Positions 59,292 to 64,000 of a DNA stretch of 64,000 bases are shown here, piece by piece (position 1 is the first letter of the stretch; the number at the start of each line of letters is the position of its first letter). A program made the position numbers and the translations under genes. Under the pieces are notes generated by a model that saw only the letters and a program-made list of their open reading frames with translations, had not been told where the DNA came from and did not search any database. Source of the stretch: Symbiodinium natans (taxonomy: Eukaryota > Sar > Dinophyceae > Suessiales > Symbiodiniaceae). The stretch covers positions 146,001 through 210,000 of the forward strand of contig CAJNDS010002177.1 of assembly GCA_905221605.1 (NCBI GenBank). Direction: 5' to 3'.

Positions 59292-59392
59292 AAACCCTAA
59301 ACCCTAAACCCTAAACCCTAAACCCTAAACCCTAAACCCTAAACCCTAAACCCTAAACCCTAAACCCTAAACCCTAAACCCTAAACCCTAAA
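59292..59392 (-). repeat. CCCTAAA array directly after an exon
   Basis: About 14 perfect units starting at the exon border. Confidence 0.93.
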
Positions 59393-60429
59393 CGCACAGC
59401 CCGAAGCCCTGAAAGGTCTAGATCCTGGAGCTTCGAGGTTGGGCTATTCGAGGCTGTCCGATTTTATGGTATATTAGTTTTCGCTCATGATGGCAACAGT
59501 GTGGGATTCAACAGCAAACCCTGGCGGTCCATGTACCTAAATAGGGAATACTTATGGGCCTTAAAGTACTTCCTATTTAGGGACTGTGGCCCAAGACAAG
59601 GGGTGGCTGCCAGAAGGTTGATGTAGTTGAAGTTGCCTGGCTTTTGCACTAGAGTTCCGAGAGCACTGCTCCTACCGCAACCCGTGTCGCATCCCGTTTA
59701 AGGCGAAGTAGCACAACATCAACCAATGTGTAGCCCAAAATTTGAGAACGAAAAAGCTCCAGACACCCCCGAAACAACAGTCATGCATTCCAGACCCTCA
59801 ATCTGCAACCCGAAGCCGGAAGCGATTCAGTCCATGTCCTTCGTCCCACACCCCTAACCATCCCCTAAACCCAAAACCCCAAGCCCTAAACCCGAAAACC
59901 CTTAACTCTAACCCAAGAGTACTGTACAGGTCGGCTCCCAACGTCTGTGCCTGGTCCCCCGCTCTGCCCACCGCCCGAGATCCCGCGGCCGGGAGGCACC
60001 TGAGAAGCAGTGTTGGGGTCCCTTGAATCTTACTGTTGGTTCGAAGGGACTGAGGGAATGAGGTACCCTATATCCCCCTATATATCCCCTTTAAGGATTA
60101 TATAGGGTAACCAGCAAGTGAATAGGGAGGTTTAGGACCTTCAGAGGCACGTTTCAGAAAGTGGGGCATCCCCCCCTCCCACTCCCCAGACCTTCCCCAA
60201 GTGAGGCTACCAGAACAATCGTCCTTTCAGGGCATGTAGCACTTGCTTCAACCTTCTTGTACACCGTGATGTCCTACCCTAAACCCTAAACCCTAATTCC
60301 CGAATTCGTCTTCATGTGGTCGCTTCAAGGTTGCCGTGGCGTCCTTTGACGGTAGATAACCTTGGAGGTGCCCTAAACGCTGAACCCTGAAGTCCCCCAA
60401 AACCCAAGACTGAAGTTCGGCAAATTCTT

Positions 60430-60660
60430 AACCCTAAACCCTAAACCCCAAACCCCAAACCCAAAACCCAAACCCGACACCCGAAACCCGAAACCCGAAA
60501 CCCTAAACCCGAAACCCGAAACCCTAACCCTAAACCCTAAACCCTAAACCCTAAACCCTAAGCCCTAAGCCCTAAGCCCTAAGCCCTAAGCCCTAAGCCC
60601 TAAGCCCTAAGCCCTAAGCCCTAAGCCCTAAGCCCTAAGCCCTAAACCTAAACCCTAGAC
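60430..60660 (-). repeat. CCCTAAA, CCCGAAA and GCCCTAA variant arrays
   Basis: Mixed CCCTAAA/CCCGAAA units to 60557, then about 14 copies of GCCCTAA (60558-60647). Confidence 0.92.
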
Positions 60661-60669
60661 CCTAACCAG

Positions 60670-60771
60670 GAACACCCTGGTGGACCGTCTTTTTGATTGC
60701 CCTGGTCTCTGCGGCTGTGGGCTGGATGGCTTCCATGTCCTTTTTCCGCTGGCGCCGAGGCGCTTTGCTTA
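60670..60771 (+). CDS. Probable transmembrane exon: WWTVFLIALVSAAVGWMASM
   Basis: After AACCAG, the frame reads TPWWTVFLIALVSAAVGWMA then SMSFFRWRRGALL, a typical hydrophobic helix followed by a basic stop-transfer segment. It may anchor the beta-helix protein in a membrane, but the phase to 59290 does not close, so an exon between could be missing. The frame ends at a TAG inside TTTAGGG unless spliced. Confidence 0.5.
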
Positions 60772-60890
60772 GGGTTTAGGGTTTAGGGTTTAGGGTTTAG
60801 GGTTTAGGGTTTCGGGTTTAGGGTTTAGGGTTTAGGGTTTAGGGTTTTGTGTTTAGGGTTTAGGGTTTAGGGTTTAGAGAGTTTAGGGTT
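60769..60890 (+). repeat. TTTAGGG array, about 15 units
   Basis: Starts at the end of the transmembrane exon. Confidence 0.92.
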
Positions 60891-61213
60891 TAGTGCTTTA
60901 GAGTTGAGGGTCTGCAGGGGTCTTGAAGTAGGGTTGCTCCCTAAACTTAGGCCCTAAACCCTAAAAGTCTCTTAAACCCCACCCTGCACCTCAAGAGCCA
61001 CCCCACCAAGAAGCCCACGGCAGCATACCCGAATGAAGCCCAACAAGAGCCTTGTGGAGCAGCATCGTGGGTTTTGGGGTTAGAGCTGACCCGAGAATCC
61101 TTTTGATTTAGGGTTTAGGTTTTAGGGTTTAGGGGTAGGTTCACATAGTTGCAGGTTGCCTCTGCCCAACATAGAAAAAAGCCCGGGCGCGTGGCGACAG
61201 GGGAAGGTTTCAG

Positions 61214-61298
61214 GTGTCCTTACCTACAGTTCCGAATGGCCGAATGCTTACTAGCAGAGACACCTTTCTCCCTGATGAGTTGCTGCCTCAAATTCAAG
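61214..61298 (+). CDS. Probable exon: VPNGRMLTSRDTFLPDELLP
   Basis: After TTTCAG it reads VSLPTVPNGRMLTSRDTFLP then DELLPQIQ. The donor is GTAAAT. Family unknown. It could be a cytosolic tail of the preceding gene or another gene. Confidence 0.5.
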
Positions 61299-62106
61299 GT
61301 AAATCTGTGTCCCATCACGCATCCAAAGCTGTTCACCACACCTCCCAATCAGGCCAGAGCCCCTTCAACTACTCGACAGATTCCGCAACTGAGAGCGACT
61401 ATGAGAAGTCCTCCTAGTTTCCGAATCTGCATAGTTGCGCGTGCCATGATCGTCATGTGCACCCGAATTAGATCCTGCAGTGTCTGGACATTCCAGACCT
61501 TAGTCGAAGCTTTCGATTTAAGCCCTACATGCCCAAAGCCTACTAACCCATGACAACAAGAGTCACACTCCTTTCCTGTCCTTTTGGGGTATCTAGGGCC
61601 CTCGGCTTCTTTAATGCACAACGATCGATTTCATCACACCATACGGCGAAAAGAGGTGCGCGAGTTGGCCGTAGCTGTGTCTGTTGCCCACTGCATGTGG
61701 TCTCTGCCGCTTGCAGTTTCTTACACGCTTTAACTGTCAAACCCAAACTCTTTGCCCCCCCCCTCGGCCCCCCCCCCAACAACCCCTTGAAGCCTAACGT
61801 TTCAGAGTGGACCCGAAGCCCTAACCCCACAAAATTTCATTCTCCGCCCGAGGTTGGCTTGGACATCTTCAATCGGCTTGGGTGTTTATTGAAGTTATTA
61901 AGGGTTCAGGTCCGGGGACAGTTTCGAGGATTTCTTTACATCCGAATACCTTCAAGTTACGGGGGCTTATCGGAGGTTTAGGGTTTAGGGGTAACTCGTG
62001 ATCCCAGAGACCCTTTCCCCACAGTTTACGGGCTTGTCTAAATGAAGGTTGAGACTCCCCAAAGCCCCCCAAAAACCTCAAAAACCACACGCCCTAAGCC
62101 TCCACA
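61299..62106. other. No recognised gene
   Basis: Overlapping short ORFs on both strands without domain or splice support. Confidence 0.4.
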
Positions 62107-62226
62107 AATGGGCATTTCCCAAAAAAGGGGGGGGGGGGGAGTACCCCTTTTATAAGCCAAATCGAATAGAAATGCCCTTAAAAAGGATCCCCCGAAAGGG
62201 TACCCCTATTTTCGGAAACCCCCCAA
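62107..62226 (-). mobile_element. Element B copy 6 (inverted), abutting an exon
   Basis: TGGGCATTTCCCAAAAAAGG ... GGTACCCCTATTTTCGGAAA then CCCCCC. Its end lies 1-2 bp from the acceptor of the exon at 62228. Confidence 0.72.
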
Positions 62227-62227
62227 G

Positions 62228-62310
62228 TGTGTCCGTGAGGACCTGTACCTCAGCCTGGTGGAGCATGGTGGCAACCTCATGCTACCCATCTCGGTGCTCC
62301 TCTCAGCCTG
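62228..62310 (+). CDS. Probable exon between elements B and A
   Basis: CVREDLYLSLVEHGGNLMLP then ISVLLSA is strongly protein-like. The acceptor is CCAAG and the donor GTGAAG. Element B ends at its 5' border, and element A begins 9 bp after its 3' border. Confidence 0.6.
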
Positions 62311-62318
62311 TGAAGCTT

Positions 62319-62423
62319 TGGGATGTTCCCCCTTCTACTAACAGTCCTTAAGAGCCATGATAGTACCCCTATTAACTATGAGAATCCCTATTAAGGACTG
62401 TTTGTATAGGGGGGAACATCCCA
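62319..62423. mobile_element. Element A copy 3
   Basis: TGGGATGTTCCCC ... GGGGAACATCCCA with inner ACTAACAGTCCTTAA / TTAAGGACTG, 105 bp, near the start of the intron after 62310. Confidence 0.78.
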
Positions 62424-62517
62424 GTCTAAGCTCATCAACCCATGGGCTCCTCAACTCCTAAACCCGGGTTGCGGGTTGAGGGTTTTAGGGTCTCTCCCAT
62501 CGGAGAGGGGGGGAGGG

Positions 62518-62565
62518 ACAGCCAGAGACGCGAGGCCAAGAGCACCATGGTCATCATCAAACAGG
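62518..62565 (+). CDS. Possible exon: SQRREAKSTMVIIKQ
   Basis: Protein-like stretch with possible borders GAGG / CAGGGGA. Unknown family. Confidence 0.35.
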
Positions 62566-62702
62566 GGACCTCACGAGAGCCAGACTTAGCAACAAAAACT
62601 TCTGGTTTGGGGTGTGGGGATGCGCGAGTGACCTTTAAACGCTACGAGTTGGCTCTTGAACCACAAGCCTGTTCATGAGCTGTCCAGCGCCAAAGCTCTC
62701 CC

Positions 62703-62790
62703 AAACCCTGAACCCTAAACCCTGAACCCTAAACCCGAAACCCTAAACCCTAAACCCTTACCCCTAAACCTTAAACCCTAAACCCTAAAT
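62703..62790 (-). repeat. CCCTAAA array ending at an ATG exon
   Basis: About ten imperfect units just before ATG at 62793. Confidence 0.88.
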
Positions 62791-62792
62791 TC

Positions 62793-62911
62793 ATGGCACA
62801 GGCCTCTTTCGTTGAAAGTTGGGGTTCTGAGGCCCAGGGGCGAATGGCCCGAAGCCACCTGCCACAACAGCCGGCGCCACAGCAGTTCTGGGATGCCGCT
62901 TTTGTGCAGAG
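62793..62911 (+). CDS. Probable exon: MAQASFVESWGSEAQGRMAR
   Basis: Continues SHLPQQPAPQQFWDAAFVQ. It begins with ATG and may be a first exon. The donor is GTTTAGGG, a telomeric unit at the splice site. Family not recognised. Confidence 0.5.
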
Positions 62912-62997
62912 GTTTAGGGTTTAGGGTTTAGGGTTTAGGGTTTAGGGTTTAGGGTTTAGGGTTTAGGGTGTAGGGTTCAGGGTTTAGGGTTCCTTTG
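62912..62997 (+). repeat. TTTAGGG array starting at the donor
   Basis: About eleven units beginning exactly at the donor of the preceding exon. Confidence 0.93.
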
Positions 62998-63207
62998 CGT
63001 GTCAGGTTCGAAGCCTTGCGTCTACTAAGTTTTTGCCAGACCTTGCTGACCAGTCTAAACCCAATCACACAAGAACCTGCATGTGGGTTTCCCAACTTCG
63101 AGTAGGAGCGCCCTCTGATAGTGATTATATTAATTTGGGGTCTCTTAAGGGATGCCCCGATTTTGCGAAGTATCCACTTCTGATTGCTTCCCTTTGCTTG
63201 CTGCCAG

Positions 63208-63268
63208 GGCTGGAGAACGGTCTGAGCACCGTGGCCACGCTGTGTTCCGAACTGCTTATCCTTGCAAG
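63208..63268 (+). CDS. Probable exon: GLENGLSTVATLCSELLILA
   Basis: The acceptor is CTGCCAG and the donor GC. Amphipathic and helical. The phase to its neighbours is not resolved. Confidence 0.5.
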
Positions 63269-63407
63269 GCCTGAACTTTCCACGCCCCACGTCTGGCACC
63301 CGAAATCCTTTTGATCCAAACCCTTAGTAGCAGAGTAGATAACCCTCAACCTTTTTGGGGTATTCTAATCCCTGTATAAGAACCCTGAACAAAAACAAAA
63401 ACGGATC

Positions 63408-63521
63408 TCAGAGCGCACCAAGAAGCTGAGGTGGGACAGCGTCGTCCGCTACGCCGAAAGCTCCATGCGCGCAGGAGGCCTCCTTAAAGCCTTAAAGGCC
63501 TCCCCACAAAGCTCCGAGTAA
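63408..63521 (+). CDS. Probable terminal exon: RTKKLRWDSVVRYAESSMRA, stop
   Basis: After ATCTCAG(AG) it reads RTKKLRWDSVVRYAESSMRA then GGLLKALKASPQSSE and TAA at 63519-63521. It is probably the 3' end of the unknown gene of 62.2-63.5 kb. Confidence 0.55.
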   Translation, partial: SERTKKLRWDSVVRYAESSMRAGGLLKALKASPQSSE

Positions 63522-64000
63522 ACCGAAGTTTCTGTCCGAGATTCAGGGTTTCGGGGTTTAGGGGGGCCCTATAATTAAGCTCCACAAATAAACTGAAAGT
63601 TAGTCTGCAGTGGTTGTGGCTCTTCCTTGGACTTCCTTGCAGAGAGGGAATGGGCCACAAAGTCCAAAGCTCTACACGCCCTATCCTTTTTCCTGGTTGA
63701 GCCCATCAAAGACGCGACTGAACCTCCCAGTCTTTAGGGTTTCCATTACAAAAAAGGCACCTTGAACCCCAAACACCTTGAACCCCAAACCCCAAACCCC
63801 TTAACCCTTAACCTTGATGGCGCAGAAGGGTCAGAACCCAATCATACCAGACACCCCAGCGCCAGTAGCCCTCAAAATGCCAAGCCCCCAAACTCGATCA
63901 AGCTCTTACTTGAACCGCACAGCACCTTGGCCCCCCTCCCCCACCCACCCTATCCCAACCACAAAGAAATGCAAAACCTTAATCTGCATTTTTGTGAGGC
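63522..64000. other. Downstream spacer
   Basis: Degenerate CCCAAAC/CCCTTAA units and a C-rich stretch. No exon is visible. Confidence 0.45.

Noticed and set aside
58906-59307. Repeat protein of HPK units (133 codons) and its antisense RVF repeat
   Set aside because: Translation of the CACCCTAAA array; the real exon at 59196 uses another frame.

Overview
This window looks like nuclear DNA of a dinoflagellate, most likely a Symbiodiniaceae-type or related alga. The signs are TTTAGGG/CCCTAAA telomere-type repeats scattered through the whole window, very short exons all on the + strand, and introns with GT, GC and GA donors. I aligned exons by eye with remembered protein families; no search was run.

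Layout. 1-4500 is satellite DNA: a 31-bp repeat, fourteen 87-bp repeats, and TTCGAA blocks that form inverted repeats. 4500-5590 holds microsatellites and a small dispersed element. 6488-11061 is a TPR (kinesin-light-chain/NPHP3-like) gene with about 30 copies of a 43-residue (129-bp) unit, broken by frameshifts and stops, so probably a decaying gene. From about 12.6 kb to the end the DNA is full of telomere-like arrays, and conventional ORFs there are almost all noise. Tiny real exons are hidden between the arrays.

Three exon chains can be read. (1) 12743-19077: a nucleotidyltransferase of the terminal uridylyltransferase/poly(A) polymerase type, with PAP-associated motifs and a plausible stop. 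(2) 19259-31629 and 54057-59290: consecutive pieces of one protein family, the pectin-lyase-like beta-helix proteins often labelled 'coagulation factor 5/8 type', with 29 exons in colinear order. The N-terminal half ends where the C-terminal half begins, 22.4 kb away. Between them lie exons of unrelated proteins, including a probable 3' end at 45211. (3) 60.6-63.5 kb: a possible membrane-anchor exon, then exons of one or more unknown genes with a probable stop at 63521.

Most unusual are the introns, nearly all of which carry telomeric arrays, some starting or ending exactly at a splice site. Two short inverted-repeat element families (about 105-115 bp) also sit in the non-coding DNA, in places next to exons. 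The genes show no functional link to one another.
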